Numbered from the stretch's first letter, positions 8,695-17,464 are shown. The stretch is 64,000 nt of DNA from Guptibacillus hwajinpoensis (GCF_029277305.1 NZ_CP119526.1), one strand, 5' to 3'. Program-made: numbers and translations. The notes: generated by a model from the sequence alone, not told the origin.

Positions 8695-9263
8695 TAACGA
8701 AATGAAGTAGGATAATGAATAATCATCATAGCTTTACAGGAAGACTGAGATTCATTTCGATAGCAATGTGGATAGTTTGCTGTAAATCTTAAGCTTTCGC
8801 CGGTTGAAACAGTGTAGGAATGTGTATCCACTTCAAGGGTCATCTTCCCTTCCTCTACGAATAGGTATTCTTCCACACCTTCGGGATGAGGATTAGAGTT
8901 GTAGTTACATCCAGGTTCTAGCTCAATATAAAAGGTTTCAAAGCTTTTGCCCGGTTCCATTGGAAAGAGTGGCACTACTTTCATCTTTCCACTTTCTTCG
9001 ATAAGTGGCTCAATTTCATTTCGATTCACTTTCTTAATCAGAGGTTGTTCTTCATCAATGAAAGTCGTAAATGATACCCCAAGACCATTAGCTATTTTCC
9101 ACAGTGTATTGACAGTTGGGTTCGATGCGCCTCGCTCAATTTGAGCGAGCATGGGTTTACTAACTGAACAACGTGAGGATAACTGGTCGAGGCTTAACCG
9201 ATTCTCAAGGCGTAGTTTCTTAAGTTTCTGACCAATTTTTTTTGTTAAAGAATGGGTTTCCAT
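8694..9263 (-). CDS. XRE-family transcriptional regulator with C-terminal cupin domain
   Basis: 189 residues. An N-terminal helix-turn-helix of the XRE type (about residues 10-65, LDQLSSRCSVSKPMLAQIERG) is joined to a small beta-barrel cupin domain (about 110-185, PHPEGVEEYLFVEEGKMTLEV). In this family the cupin senses a small molecule and controls a neighbouring gene. It is divergent from azlC with a 101-bp intergenic region, so it probably regulates azlCD and itself. Its ribosome site AGGAG is part of a short palindrome (ATAGGA-ttc-TCCTAT, 9262-9276), a possible autoregulatory operator. Confidence 0.88.
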   Translation of the reverse strand: METHSLTKKIGQKLKKLRLENRLSLDQLSSRCSVSKPMLAQIERGASNPTVNTLWKIANGLGVSFTTFIDEEQPLIKKVNRNEIEPLIEESGKMKVVPLFPMEPGKSFETFYIELEPGCNYNSNPHPEGVEEYLFVEEGKMTLEVDTHSYTVSTGESLRFTANYPHCYRNESQSSCKAMMIIHYPTSFR

Positions 9264-9364
9264 AGGATTCTCCTATACTAGATGATTTTCTATTGAAGAA
9301 CTGTTTAATATAACATACAATAAGTTTAATATATTTTACAATTTGTAACAATAGGAGGGATCGA

Positions 9365-10072
9365 ATGCAAGCTATTAGCGTAACAAAAAGTGAATCAGGG
9401 TTTACAGACGGGCTTAAAGCAGGCATCAGTATTGCTATCGGATATATGCCGGTTGCCCTAACATTTGGATTGCTAGCGAGAACAACTGGTCTCACCCTTT
9501 ATGAAGCTGTATTAATGAGTGTCCTAGTTTTTGCGGGAGCTGCTCAGTATATTACGCTTAGTCTACTTGCTATCGGGACTGGTGCTTTTGAAATTATCTT
9601 TACGATCTTTATTGTAAACATTCGCCACCTGTTAATGAGTGCCTCTATAAATGAAAAAGTTATGGATGATTCTCCATGGAAAAAAGCGATTTATGCATTT
9701 GGAATAACGGATGAAACCTTCACAGTATCAGCTACAAAACAAGGCGAATTAACGACAGGTTATATGTATGGACTTTGTCTTATTTCTTATTCAAGTTGGG
9801 TTGCATTTACAGGAGGAGGTTACATAGTAGGTGCTTCTTTACCTAGCGTCATCCAACAAGGTATGAGTGTTGCGCTATATGCGATGTTTATAGGATTGTT
9901 GATTCCTTCTGCTAAAAAAAGTAGGAAAGTACTCTTCCTAGCTGGAGTTGCTGCGTTATTAAACAGCTTATTCACATGGGCACATTTTTCAACAGGTTGG
10001 GCGATTGTGCTAGCAACACTATTATCGTCCATACTCGTTGAATGGATTGTAGGGATGAAGTCTAATGAGTAG
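9365..10072 (+). CDS. azlC: Branched-chain amino acid exporter large subunit AzlC
   Basis: 235 residues with about five to seven hydrophobic segments. It has the AzlC/YgaZ family opening (GLKAGISIAIGYMPVALTFG) and the conserved VFAGAAQYI and NIRHLLMSAS motifs. AzlC works with AzlD to export branched-chain amino acids. Start after AGGAGGG. It overlaps azlD by eight bases. The location next to a branched-chain amino-acid catabolic operon supports the substrate assignment. Confidence 0.93.
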   Translation: MQAISVTKSESGFTDGLKAGISIAIGYMPVALTFGLLARTTGLTLYEAVLMSVLVFAGAAQYITLSLLAIGTGAFEIIFTIFIVNIRHLLMSASINEKVMDDSPWKKAIYAFGITDETFTVSATKQGELTTGYMYGLCLISYSSWVAFTGGGYIVGASLPSVIQQGMSVALYAMFIGLLIPSAKKSRKVLFLAGVAALLNSLFTWAHFSTGWAIVLATLLSSILVEWIVGMKSNE

Positions 10073-10373
10073 TACAATGCTAATGATTATTTTAGGCCTT
10101 GCCATTGTTACGTATATACCAAGAATGATACCACTTGTTTTCTTTAAATCCGAAAAGATTCCCGCCTCTGTGCAAGGTGTATTGAAAAATGTTCCGTTTG
10201 CGATCCTAGGTGCTTTGATTTTCCCAGGTGTTCTAACAATCAGTGATAATATTATGTTTGGCATCGTTGGAGCAGGTGCTGCCTTTTTAGCAGCCTACCT
10301 TGGTGCTAATTTAATTATCGTTGTTATGGTTTCCGTTAGTGTGCTTAGCACATATGCCTATTTTTTTTCGTGA
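10065..10373 (+). CDS. azlD: Branched-chain amino acid exporter small subunit AzlD
   Basis: 102 residues with three to four membrane segments; conserved AzlD features are TYIPRMIPL near the start and the PFAILGALIFPG segment. The ATG lies inside the end of azlC, so translation is coupled. It is the partner needed for AzlC export activity. Regulation is likely by the divergent XRE-cupin protein. Confidence 0.92.
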   Translation: MSSTMLMIILGLAIVTYIPRMIPLVFFKSEKIPASVQGVLKNVPFAILGALIFPGVLTISDNIMFGIVGAGAAFLAAYLGANLIIVVMVSVSVLSTYAYFFS

Positions 10374-10458
10374 GAACTTTTCATTACGATCCAATCGTTT
10401 AAGATGCAGTTCTCGTTTATTGACTTTTTTACCCAAAACGAAAGATAATACCTACAGA

Positions 10459-10483
10459 GAGCTTTTTCGAAAGCTCCTTTTTT
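10459..10483 (+). terminator. Intrinsic terminator after azlCD
   Basis: GAGCTTT paired with AAAGCTC around a short TTCG-type loop, followed by CTTTTTT. Confidence 0.85.
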
Positions 10484-10553
10484 ATATTGATTTAAGTGTT
10501 TTAATTGAACGATCCACTGCAACTCATTATAAGTAGAAAAGGATGTTGACCTT

Positions 10554-11426
10554 ATGCGATGTATTTCAATTGATATGGACGGAACGCTTCTCACGAATGA
10601 ACAAACAGTTAGTTCAGAGAATGTGAATGCGATTCGAGAAGCTCAAAGCCAGGATATAACGGTTGTCCTTAACACAGGTAGAGCTTATGATGGAGCGTTA
10701 AAACCACTTGAAGGTAGCGGGTTAACACTGCCAATTATTTGCTACAATGGAGCAGAAATTCGTTCAGTAGAAGGTGAGATTCTACATGCAATTTACCTTG
10801 ATGATCACCAAGTTCACACCGTTAAAGATATTTTGGATAATGAGAGCATCTATTATCAGCTTTTCACAAATAAAGGTGTATTTACACATGACTATGATGG
10901 AACAATTGACTTAATTATCGATATGATGAGAAGTTCTAACCCTAATTTAACAGAAGAAGAATTGAAGGTTGGTGCAGAGCGACAATTTGAGAGCCTATCT
11001 CTAAAAACTGTAGATAACTTTGATGAATTGTTAGAAGATCGCGAGCTTCATGTCTATAAGTTTCTTGGTTTCTCTTCCGATAAAGAGCGTTTAAATCGCG
11101 CGTCATCTAAAGCTGACGGGGTACATCAGACAGTAGTTACATCATCAGGTAAAGAAAATCTCGAAATTAATCATGAAAATGCACAAAAGGGACTTGCACT
11201 TGAAACCTTTGTTGCTGAACGTGGTTTAAATATGAAACATACGGCGGCTATTGGTGACAATTATAATGACCTTTCCATGTTTAGGAAAGCGGCTTATTCG
11301 ATTGCTATGGATAATGCAGATCAAGAGATCAAGCAGAATGTATCTTTCGTAACGAAAAGCAATGAAGACGACGGCGTCGCTCATGCTATATATAAACTAA
11401 TGGATGAAGATTTGCTATCTACCTAA
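10554..11426 (+). CDS. Cof-type HAD-IIB family hydrolase (sugar or cofactor phosphatase)
   Basis: 290 residues, start after AAAAGGATG. HAD motif I is DMDGTLL with nucleophile Asp7 and acid/base Asp9; motif II is NTGRA; motif IV is GDNYNDLSMF near residue 238; a type IIB cap lies between (about 85-200). Cof-like phosphatases hydrolyse sugar phosphates, flavin precursors or pyridoxal phosphate; the substrate is not predictable here. It is a single gene preceded by the azlCD terminator. Confidence 0.9.
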   Translation: MRCISIDMDGTLLTNEQTVSSENVNAIREAQSQDITVVLNTGRAYDGALKPLEGSGLTLPIICYNGAEIRSVEGEILHAIYLDDHQVHTVKDILDNESIYYQLFTNKGVFTHDYDGTIDLIIDMMRSSNPNLTEEELKVGAERQFESLSLKTVDNFDELLEDRELHVYKFLGFSSDKERLNRASSKADGVHQTVVTSSGKENLEINHENAQKGLALETFVAERGLNMKHTAAIGDNYNDLSMFRKAAYSIAMDNADQEIKQNVSFVTKSNEDDGVAHAIYKLMDEDLLST

Positions 11427-11572
11427 TTGAAAAACAAGTGAAAGATGTTTGAATTTTGAATTATCGGGAACTTTCTTCTACAGGAAGGGATTCCCATTTA
11501 ATATGAAGAGGTTTTCCGGACCTTTGTTCCCGCAGTCTTTGAAATACTCTGCAAAAAGGAGCTGGAAAAACA

Positions 11573-11821
11573 ATGATGAAACCAACAGAAATTGAAGAAA
11601 AAGCTACGTGCAGAATGTGTGACAATGAGTACACCTGGTTTATACCACTCGCAAGCAAAAAGAATCAATCGGATGATCGGGTTGAAGCAACAGGTATCAC
11701 GACCAAAAGTAGCCAGGCACCTATTGTAGAATTACATGTTCTTGCAGAATGCCCGGATTGCGGTATTCTAAACCGATTTGATCACACTTACGATCGTACA
11801 AACTTATATGTAGAAAAATGA
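11573..11821 (+). CDS. Small zinc-ribbon protein of unknown function
   Basis: 82 residues, start after AAGGAG (a second ATG follows at once). Two Cys pairs, CRMC at residues 13-16 and CPDC near 62-65, suggest one structural zinc site of rubredoxin-like or zinc-ribbon type. No enzymatic motif or membrane segment. It is followed by a clear terminator, so it is probably expressed on its own. No named family recognised. Confidence 0.7.
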   Translation: MMKPTEIEEKATCRMCDNEYTWFIPLASKKNQSDDRVEATGITTKSSQAPIVELHVLAECPDCGILNRFDHTYDRTNLYVEK

Positions 11822-11832
11822 ACTAATTCGAG

Positions 11833-11863
11833 GCCGACAGCACTTCTGTCGGTTTCTTTTTTT
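11833..11863 (+). terminator. Intrinsic terminator
   Basis: CCGACAG-cactt-CTGTCGG followed by TTTCTTTTTTT, twelve bases after the zinc-ribbon gene. Confidence 0.9.
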
Positions 11864-11879
11864 ATGGTTCTTCTCTATA

Positions 11880-12065
11880 GTTTCTTTTCGTAAACATTGT
11901 TGCTATAGTGGTTAATTTCCGCTCCAATTAGCGAAGTCTACAAAAGGAACAATCTATTACAAAAGAGCCTTTCTAAAAGATTGTTTTTTTTATGAGAAAA
12001 TTGGAGCAACCTGGAGCGGAAATCACTCCATTCTTAGTGCAACAAAGTCTACGAAAAAAGCCTTT
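11880..12065. repeat. Family A dispersed repeat, copy with both long terminal inverted repeats
   Basis: About 186 bp. The left end (CTTTTCGTAAACATTGTTGC, then GTGGTTAATTTCCGCTCCA) and the inverted right end (TGGAGCGGAAATCACTCC ... GCAACAAAGTCTACGAAAA) match over about 45 bp. The interior differs from other copies and lacks the GC-rich core. Fills most of the 396-bp gap between the zinc-ribbon gene and the M48 protease gene. Confidence 0.75.
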
Positions 12066-12117
12066 TCTACTGAAGCTTCAAATTTGTTAAATTCAGATGA
12101 CTACCATTGACCTAAAC

Positions 12118-12146
12118 TTGCTTGGAACAATACAAGTGGATATGAT
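12118..12146 (+). promoter_or_regulatory. Candidate sigma-A promoter for the M48 protease gene
   Basis: TTGCTT, 17-bp spacer, TATGAT. It lies between the family A repeat and the gene, with about 70 bp of leader. Confidence 0.45.
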
Positions 12147-12220
12147 TAAGCTTAGATAGTTCTAAAAAAAGGATTTGCTCGTACTATTGGTAAAGAGATA
12201 GCATTGGGAGGAGATTAATG

Positions 12221-13489
12221 ATGAAAAAAAGAATAACCTGGATTATTCTGGGCTTCTCCATTTATGCCCTCTTTATGGGGCTTTATTTGTTCTACTGGGC
12301 TGATTTTGGAGTGCCAGACGCTTATAAGGGAACAGCAGCCGATCCAGCAACCTTTATGACAGAGCGAGAGCTTCAACTTTCGGAAGAGTATTCTCGCTAC
12401 AGAAGTTTTCTATCCTTTCTTGCGATCCCTTTTGAGTGGATTATTTATTTGGGAGTGCTAGGCTTTGGTTTATCAAGGATTTTTAAACAATTTAGCGAAG
12501 GCATTTCAAAAAAGAAGATTGTAGTCGTACCATTATACATTCTCCTTCTGACTGCCTTCACGTGGGTGTTTACTTTTCCTCTTCAATATTGGGCAAGATC
12601 ACTATCGGTTAAGTATGGCATTAATACTCAGTCATTTTCGGGATGGATGAAAGACGAGATGGTATCATTCTGGATTAATGTTGGACTAACCTCACTTGTA
12701 ATTGGAGTTCTCTATGCCCTTATTAAACGCTTCAGGAAGAAGTGGTGGCTTGCAGCATGGGGATTAATGATTCCATATCTCGCATTTATGATGTACATTC
12801 AACCTGTCGTAATTGATCCTCTTTACAATGATTTTACATCCTTGTCAGATAAAGCATTGGAAGAACAAATTCTTGATATGGCTGAAACAGCAGATATTCC
12901 TGCAAATCGCGTTTTTGAAGTAAACATGTCAGAGAAAACAAATGCAATGAATGCCTATGTATCGGGAATAGGTTCGAATCTTCGCATTGTACTTTGGGAT
13001 ACAACGATGGATAAGCTAGATGATGATGAAGTTCTATTCATTATGGCTCACGAGATGGGTCATTACGTAATGAATCATCTTTATGGGAATTTGATCGGGG
13101 CACTCGGTACAAGTTTAGTTGGTCTTTACCTCGCGTATCGACTTCTTGGCGGAATGATAAGGAAATGGGGCAAATCATGGGGAGTTTCTTCTGAAGCTGA
13201 TCTTGCATCTTTACCTGCTTTGTTTCTGTTATTCTCTGTTATGTCCTTTATAGCAAGTCCAGTAGAACTTGCTATATCAAGACATGCGGAAGTCCAAGCA
13301 GATGAGTACGCGATTGAGATGACTGAAGACGTAGATGCAGCGGTTGGTTCGTTTCAAACGCTTACTGTAAATAGTCTAAATGAAGTCAATCCACCATTTC
13401 TTGTAAAGTACTTAAAATACGGCCATCCTACGATGATGGAACGTTTAATTATGCTTAATGATTACAAGAAAAACACTCAAGCTGAGTAG
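12221..13489 (+). CDS. M48 family metallopeptidase (Ste24/CAAX-protease type)
   Basis: 422 residues; the second of two adjacent ATGs is chosen because it lies seven bases after GGGAGGAG (12218 is the alternative). About six to seven membrane segments. The zinc site HEMGH is at residues 277-281, and the third ligand Glu is in the later SRHAEVQADEYAIEM segment. The full Ste24-like layout (long N-terminal membrane part) differs from the shorter HtpX. Likely a membrane-embedded protease in protein quality control; substrates unknown. A terminator follows immediately. Confidence 0.9.
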   Translation: MKKRITWIILGFSIYALFMGLYLFYWADFGVPDAYKGTAADPATFMTERELQLSEEYSRYRSFLSFLAIPFEWIIYLGVLGFGLSRIFKQFSEGISKKKIVVVPLYILLLTAFTWVFTFPLQYWARSLSVKYGINTQSFSGWMKDEMVSFWINVGLTSLVIGVLYALIKRFRKKWWLAAWGLMIPYLAFMMYIQPVVIDPLYNDFTSLSDKALEEQILDMAETADIPANRVFEVNMSEKTNAMNAYVSGIGSNLRIVLWDTTMDKLDDDEVLFIMAHEMGHYVMNHLYGNLIGALGTSLVGLYLAYRLLGGMIRKWGKSWGVSSEADLASLPALFLLFSVMSFIASPVELAISRHAEVQADEYAIEMTEDVDAAVGSFQTLTVNSLNEVNPPFLVKYLKYGHPTMMERLIMLNDYKKNTQAE

Positions 13490-13510
13490 CATGAGTGTTT
13501 TTTCTTTTTA
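13469..13510 (+). terminator. Intrinsic terminator after the M48 protease gene
   Basis: AAACACTCA paired with TGAGTGTTT around the stop codon region, followed by TTTTTC. Confidence 0.85.
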
Positions 13511-13667
13511 TATGGACATTGTTGCTATATCGATAAAGCAGAGCTGAAAGGCGAGTGAAACTGGGGTTTCACTCGAATGAGCCAATAATCGAGAATTCAA
13601 CAATATGAGCTAACATAGCCTTTAAAATAATTGGTTCAAATCAATAATCTTTAGAAAAGAGCCTTAT
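13507..13667. repeat. Chimeric repeat: family B segment nested inside family A ends
   Basis: The left edge has the family A end GACATTGTTGCTATA and the right edge the family A end AGAAAAGAGCCTTA. Between them (about 13540-13623) is a family B half with the hairpin GAGTGAAAC/GTTTCACTC, ATGAGCCAATAATCGAGA and TCAACAATATGAGC. The rest of the gap up to the yueI gene shows nothing recognisable. Confidence 0.6.
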
Positions 13668-13830
13668 ACAATAAGGATTCCTAAAAGGTAAGTGAAGGGA
13701 CTGTTAACAGAACCTTCACTTTAAGAAAGATTCACTCTATTATACGATAGTAGAGGAAGACCTTTCTAACTAGCATTGAATTAAGATTCTGTGAGAAGAT
13801 AGAAGTATTCTACAAGATGAGGTGGCAAAC

Positions 13831-14217
13831 GTGAACGAAGATATTAAGCGAGTTCTTGATGCTGGCATACATGGTACACCTGAACTAAAGCCGGCTGAGA
13901 AAGCACTATATTTATCAACCTTTAGAGAGCGAGTTTTTGTGGCTCTTACGAAAAGACAGGTAGCACAGCAAGCTGTCTACAAAGAAGTGAAACAAGAGTT
14001 GAAAGGAATTCGTAATGGGATCCTTTTTCTTAATGGTGATCTACCTTACTCAATGCTATCTAAATACATTAAAGAAGCAAGTAAAGTATCTTTATCGTTC
14101 GAAATAGTAAACGATAAAGAAACGGATACGCCGCTCGGTCTTGTTCTTGCCTCAAAACAAGATGCAGTGGAGAGAGAAGAAATCTTTGTACATGACGACT
14201 TCTTTCAACTGGATTGA
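13831..14217 (+). CDS. yueI: YueI family protein (DUF1694)
   Basis: 128 residues from a GTG six bases after GAGGTGG; an in-frame GTG at 13822 overlaps that site. The protein matches B. subtilis YueI in layout: LRERVFVALTKRQV-like segment, KEVKQELKG, LFLNGDLPYS, and the end TPLGLVLASK...EEIFVHDD. Function unknown in the family; cytosolic, no membrane segment. The downstream thiol-disulfide protein gene starts 27 bases after the stop, so the two may share a transcript. Confidence 0.85.
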   Translation: MNEDIKRVLDAGIHGTPELKPAEKALYLSTFRERVFVALTKRQVAQQAVYKEVKQELKGIRNGILFLNGDLPYSMLSKYIKEASKVSLSFEIVNDKETDTPLGLVLASKQDAVEREEIFVHDDFFQLD

Positions 14218-14244
14218 CCTTTGAAGAAAAAGGAGCGAAGGCAT

Positions 14245-14757
14245 ATGATAAAGAAGTTTGTCTTTCTCGTTCTAACTATAGCACTTGGGTGGGGCGTATA
14301 TAATACAGTTATTGCCGATCGAAGTGTTGGGACAGAAGTTGGTGACAAAGCTGCAGACTTCAATCTAACTACGCTTGATGGCGAGAAGGTTAGTCTTTCA
14401 GATTACAAAGGTAAACCAGTCTTTCTGAATTTCTGGGCGACCTGGTGTCCGCCTTGTGAAGAAGAGATGCCTGACATCCAAAGTTTTGCAGACGCTCATC
14501 GTGAAGAGGTTACCGTCTTATCAGTTAATTTCACTAAGTTTGAGCCTGATAAGGAGGCTATCCCTGCCTTTGTGGAAGCCAATGAACTCAGGTTTCCAAT
14601 ACTAATGGATCGAGAAGGCACTGTAGGAGAGAACCTTTACAAAGTCATTTCAATGCCAACTTCCTTTATGGTTGATGGAGAAGGGGTTATTCGAGAAAAG
14701 CGAGTAGGCCCACTCACATTAGACGAGATGGAGAACTGGCTAGATGAAGTGAAATAA
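14245..14757 (+). CDS. Membrane-anchored thioredoxin-like thiol-disulfide oxidoreductase (ResA/StoA-like)
   Basis: 170 residues from the ATG that follows AAAGGAGCG. An uncleaved N-terminal membrane anchor (residues 4-22) is followed by an AhpC/TSA-type thioredoxin fold with the active site WCPPC (near 63-67) and the conserved cis-Pro in ISMPTSF. It probably reduces disulfides outside the membrane, as ResA does for cytochrome c apoproteins or StoA for spore cortex proteins. No ccd or res genes are adjacent, so the substrate is open. Confidence 0.88.
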   Translation: MIKKFVFLVLTIALGWGVYNTVIADRSVGTEVGDKAADFNLTTLDGEKVSLSDYKGKPVFLNFWATWCPPCEEEMPDIQSFADAHREEVTVLSVNFTKFEPDKEAIPAFVEANELRFPILMDREGTVGENLYKVISMPTSFMVDGEGVIREKRVGPLTLDEMENWLDEVK

Positions 14758-14758
14758 T

Positions 14759-14792
14759 GGAAAAAACGGTCTCGCTTGGGACCGTTTTTTAG
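14759..14792. terminator. Bidirectional intrinsic terminator
   Basis: AAAAAACGGTC paired with GACCGTTTTTT over a short loop, between convergent genes; T runs on both strands. Confidence 0.9.
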
Positions 14793-14799
14793 TATGCAA

Positions 14800-16131
14800 T
14801 TACTCACGAGAAAGTGGTTGATAAGCATCCTGAAAACCGGTTGCCTTAGCCAGGTTCTCAAGTTTTTCATTAATATAGCGATGATCAAATTCGTCTAGAA
14901 CTTTAGGGTCAAATCCTCTAATAACAAACTGGCCAAATTCCCAAATGGTTTCATGAATGTCGTGTTTATTGCCATCTGCGGCGATTTCTAATGATTGAAG
15001 AATGGATGCTAGAACAGAAACGTCTTCTCTAGCATAGTGTCTAATTTGATAGAAGCTTTTATATAAGTATTTACTATACGTTACAGGCTCAGTAATGACA
15101 CGTAAATTCTTCTTGGTATCATGATAGATTGGCTGAGGGATATGCTTTTGTCCTAACCGAGAAAGAACTTTGCCAAGACGATTAATGCAGTTGATTGCGG
15201 TGTTAGGATCATTTATACCAGGTGAAATAGCTCGTAAAGCTATTTCTACTAATTTCTGAATGCCGTATTCAATATCCTGATCTGTCGTTCGTTCTGTTCC
15301 GAGAGATAGTGTATTTAATAATTTGGATGAATCAGGTACTGCAGAAGTAGACCAATAGGAGAAAATAACCGTTCCTTCATCCACAAATTCACCTATATCT
15401 TTCTCGAGCCTAATAATAAAGTCTTGATTAGTCGCGAGTTTGATTAAATTCGGAATATCAACATTCTGAAGATATCCAGACTTAGAAGAACGAATCGTTG
15501 TTGCACTTTTCATTTTAATTTCATCCAATTCCCATGAATCCCATGAAGCAATATCACCCTCATTCGCTTCTTCAAAATCTAAAAAAGCTCGATCAATGGT
15601 CTTTAAGGTATTACTAGTAATATGTTGTATTAAGTTACCAACAAGAATCCAATTTGAAACATGGTGAATAAAGAAAACGAAATACGCCACACATATAATG
15701 GCGTAAAGAACTGCAAATACTGGTGCAATATAAACAGTGTCTTGATTGCTTTGTTCAATTAGAAGTAAAAGAATAATAAAATAGATAACACCCCCGACAA
15801 AAATTCCAAGCACTCTTTTGGTAATACGGTCTGTTATGAAATTCTGAAGGGTACGAGGTGAAAAATTAGATAAATATGTTGTAAGAACGACCATAATCGT
15901 AGAAAACGTAATGGTTGTCATCGTGAGCATAGAGCTTACAAGTGTACTTAGAATCGTTACACTTGTATCGTAAGAAGCAAAGAAAAAGTACGGGAGGATA
16001 ATAGCATTGCCTCGAATAATGTATTGATCGAATAAAAGGGTAAGAATAGCAGCGATAAATGCTCCTAAACCATAAAAGGTCGGGATAAACCAGAAACTCG
16101 ATTGAATTAATTTAAACTTATTGTGTTCCAT
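14800..16131 (-). CDS. DUF2254 family membrane protein
   Basis: 443 residues; the start follows AGAGGATT. Four hydrophobic segments lie in the first 160 residues; the rest is predicted cytosolic. Family-typical stretches are TMTTITFSTIMVVLTTYLSNFSPR, GIQKLVEIALRAISPGINDPNTA-like sequence and YGIQKLVEIA. The function of DUF2254 proteins is not established. Monocistronic, convergent with the thioredoxin-like gene. Confidence 0.88.
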   Translation of the reverse strand: MEHNKFKLIQSSFWFIPTFYGLGAFIAAILTLLFDQYIIRGNAIILPYFFFASYDTSVTILSTLVSSMLTMTTITFSTIMVVLTTYLSNFSPRTLQNFITDRITKRVLGIFVGGVIYFIILLLLIEQSNQDTVYIAPVFAVLYAIICVAYFVFFIHHVSNWILVGNLIQHITSNTLKTIDRAFLDFEEANEGDIASWDSWELDEIKMKSATTIRSSKSGYLQNVDIPNLIKLATNQDFIIRLEKDIGEFVDEGTVIFSYWSTSAVPDSSKLLNTLSLGTERTTDQDIEYGIQKLVEIALRAISPGINDPNTAINCINRLGKVLSRLGQKHIPQPIYHDTKKNLRVITEPVTYSKYLYKSFYQIRHYAREDVSVLASILQSLEIAADGNKHDIHETIWEFGQFVIRGFDPKVLDEFDHRYINEKLENLAKATGFQDAYQPLSRE

Positions 16132-16274
16132 ATAATCCTCTATCCTCCACTAGTCGGTTTAGTACTAGTATGTGAAAAGAGGATACAAGTTCATACGTTG
16201 ATGACTTTAAGGTGTCAAAAAGTATGTTAACCTAATCTATTTAAGGGTAGTAAATTAGTAAGGAGGGGAAGAAG

Positions 16275-16445
16275 ATGAGGGTTGACCGGACAGGGATTTA
16301 TCGAAATATTCAAGAGAAAAGATATGAGTACTGGGTGGTTGAATCAGCTGATGTGAAAGTTATGGCTTCTTGGATTAGCTGGGATGTTCCGCTAGATCAA
16401 ATCGAGAAATGGAAAGAAGAATGGATGTTGTCAGGTATCTCCTGA
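16275..16445 (+). CDS. Small protein of unknown function (56 residues)
   Basis: ATG eight bases after a strong AAGGAGGGG; the frame runs 56 codons to TGA and is followed by an intrinsic terminator. The product begins MRVDRTGIYRN and is rich in aromatic and charged residues (YEYWVVES, ASWISWDVP, IEKWKEEWM), with no membrane segment. No family recognised. The combination of ribosome site and terminator makes it a credible gene although it is short. Confidence 0.65.
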   Translation: MRVDRTGIYRNIQEKRYEYWVVESADVKVMASWISWDVPLDQIEKWKEEWMLSGIS

Positions 16446-16458
16446 AACAAACCTCTTA

Positions 16459-16487
16459 ACCTCCCTTAGCAAGGAGGTCATTTTTTT
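16459..16487 (+). terminator. Intrinsic terminator of the 56-residue gene
   Basis: ACCTCC paired with GGAGGT, then CATTTTTTT. Confidence 0.75.
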
Positions 16488-16492
16488 GTTTG

Positions 16493-16620
16493 ACAATGTT
16501 CGTAGAGATTGTTGCTATAAGAGTAGTAGTTGTAGTTGATCTCAGCTCCAGAATGCTCGCTTTCCGCTCCAATCAACGTTGATTGTGTTTTTTAAAACAA
16601 AACTGTCTTTTAAAAAGGAG
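16493..16620. repeat. Family A dispersed repeat, degenerate copy
   Basis: The left end GTAGAGATTGTTGCTATAAG and the short core GAATGCTCGCTTTCCGCTCC are recognisable; the right end is only weakly similar. No gene in this stretch. Confidence 0.45.
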
Positions 16621-16675
16621 TATTTAATTAATAAGGGATAGAATTACATATTCAAACTTTACGGAGAGCGAGTCC

Positions 16676-16861
16676 TTAACCTGATTGACGTTTTTCTTTT
16701 TCCATTTTTCTTCTAACGATTTCTTTCGGTTCCCAGCAATTAAATTGGTAGGTGGGTTTTGTTTCAAAGCCTAGTCTTGCGCACCGATAAGTCGTTCGTT
16801 CTTTCTTAACAACTTCGTAATGAACGCATGTAGCACAGCAATGATAGCGTTGAATATTCAT
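16676..16861 (-). CDS. Cysteine-rich small protein of unknown function
   Basis: 61 residues with Cys8, Cys9, Cys12, Cys27 and Cys42 (CCATC ... YRCARLG ... FNCWEP), a pattern that suggests one bound zinc. The C-terminus is very basic (RRKMEKEKRQ). Its ATG overlaps the stop of the upstream phosphatase gene by four bases, so the two are translationally coupled. Similar small Cys proteins occur in other bacilli without a known role. Confidence 0.7.
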   Translation of the reverse strand: MNIQRYHCCATCVHYEVVKKERTTYRCARLGFETKPTYQFNCWEPKEIVRRKMEKEKRQSG

Positions 16862-17421
16862 TGGGTGTCCTGCCTCTCCAGGTTTATGTGCTTCATGGAT
16901 TGATAGGAATTGTCATCAAATGTAAGACAGTAAATAGCTGGATTAGTTAAGGACTTCCAAGTATCAAATCCGAAGGACGATTCGTAATGACGTAATAGTA
17001 AAGTTAAGAGATTACCATGGGTCATCATTAGAGCATACTCTTTCGTATGATGAATCGCTTCCTCTAAGGCTCGCAAACCTCTAGCTGTAGCTTCTTCACT
17101 CGTTTCGCCACCATCAAGTTTATAGGATGTGTCGTTGAATGTTTTCTCAAGTTCCTCTAGCCAACTATCAATGGGTTCTGATGTTAATATTCTTTCACTT
17201 AGGCGATCATCAATTGTAATTGATTTATCTAACGCTAGAGCGAGAGGTTCAATAGATTGTTTAGCACGTCTAAATGGAGAGCTATATAATTTATCAAAAG
17301 GTACAGTACGAAGCGTGTTAGCAAGCATAACAGCTTGATAACGACCGTCTTTTGTTAATGAGGCCTCTGGCTCCTGTCCTTCTGCTGAACAATGTCTAAT
17401 GAGGTAAAGATGTTTAATCAA
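16858..17421 (-). CDS. Histidine phosphatase (phosphoglycerate mutase-like) family protein
   Basis: 187 residues from a TTG eight bases after AGGAG; the frame is open to 17463 but the added residues have no ribosome site. Catalytic motif LIRHCSAEG (phospho-accepting His near residue 9), the Arg in SSPFRRAKQS, the acid/base Glu in SERI-like context, and MMTHGNLLTLL for the second His. A broad phosphomonoesterase role is likely. It is co-transcribed with the Cys-rich small gene. Confidence 0.87.
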   Translation of the reverse strand: MIKHLYLIRHCSAEGQEPEASLTKDGRYQAVMLANTLRTVPFDKLYSSPFRRAKQSIEPLALALDKSITIDDRLSERILTSEPIDSWLEELEKTFNDTSYKLDGGETSEEATARGLRALEEAIHHTKEYALMMTHGNLLTLLLRHYESSFGFDTWKSLTNPAIYCLTFDDNSYQSMKHINLERQDTQ

Positions 17422-17464
17422 TGTGATCACTCCTGAATAAGAAATTCTAAATTGACCTAACATT

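Noticed and set aside
11461..11658. Minus-strand open frame of 65 codons upstream of the zinc-ribbon gene
   Set aside because: No ribosome site on that strand, it overlaps the zinc-ribbon start, and no protein features are visible.
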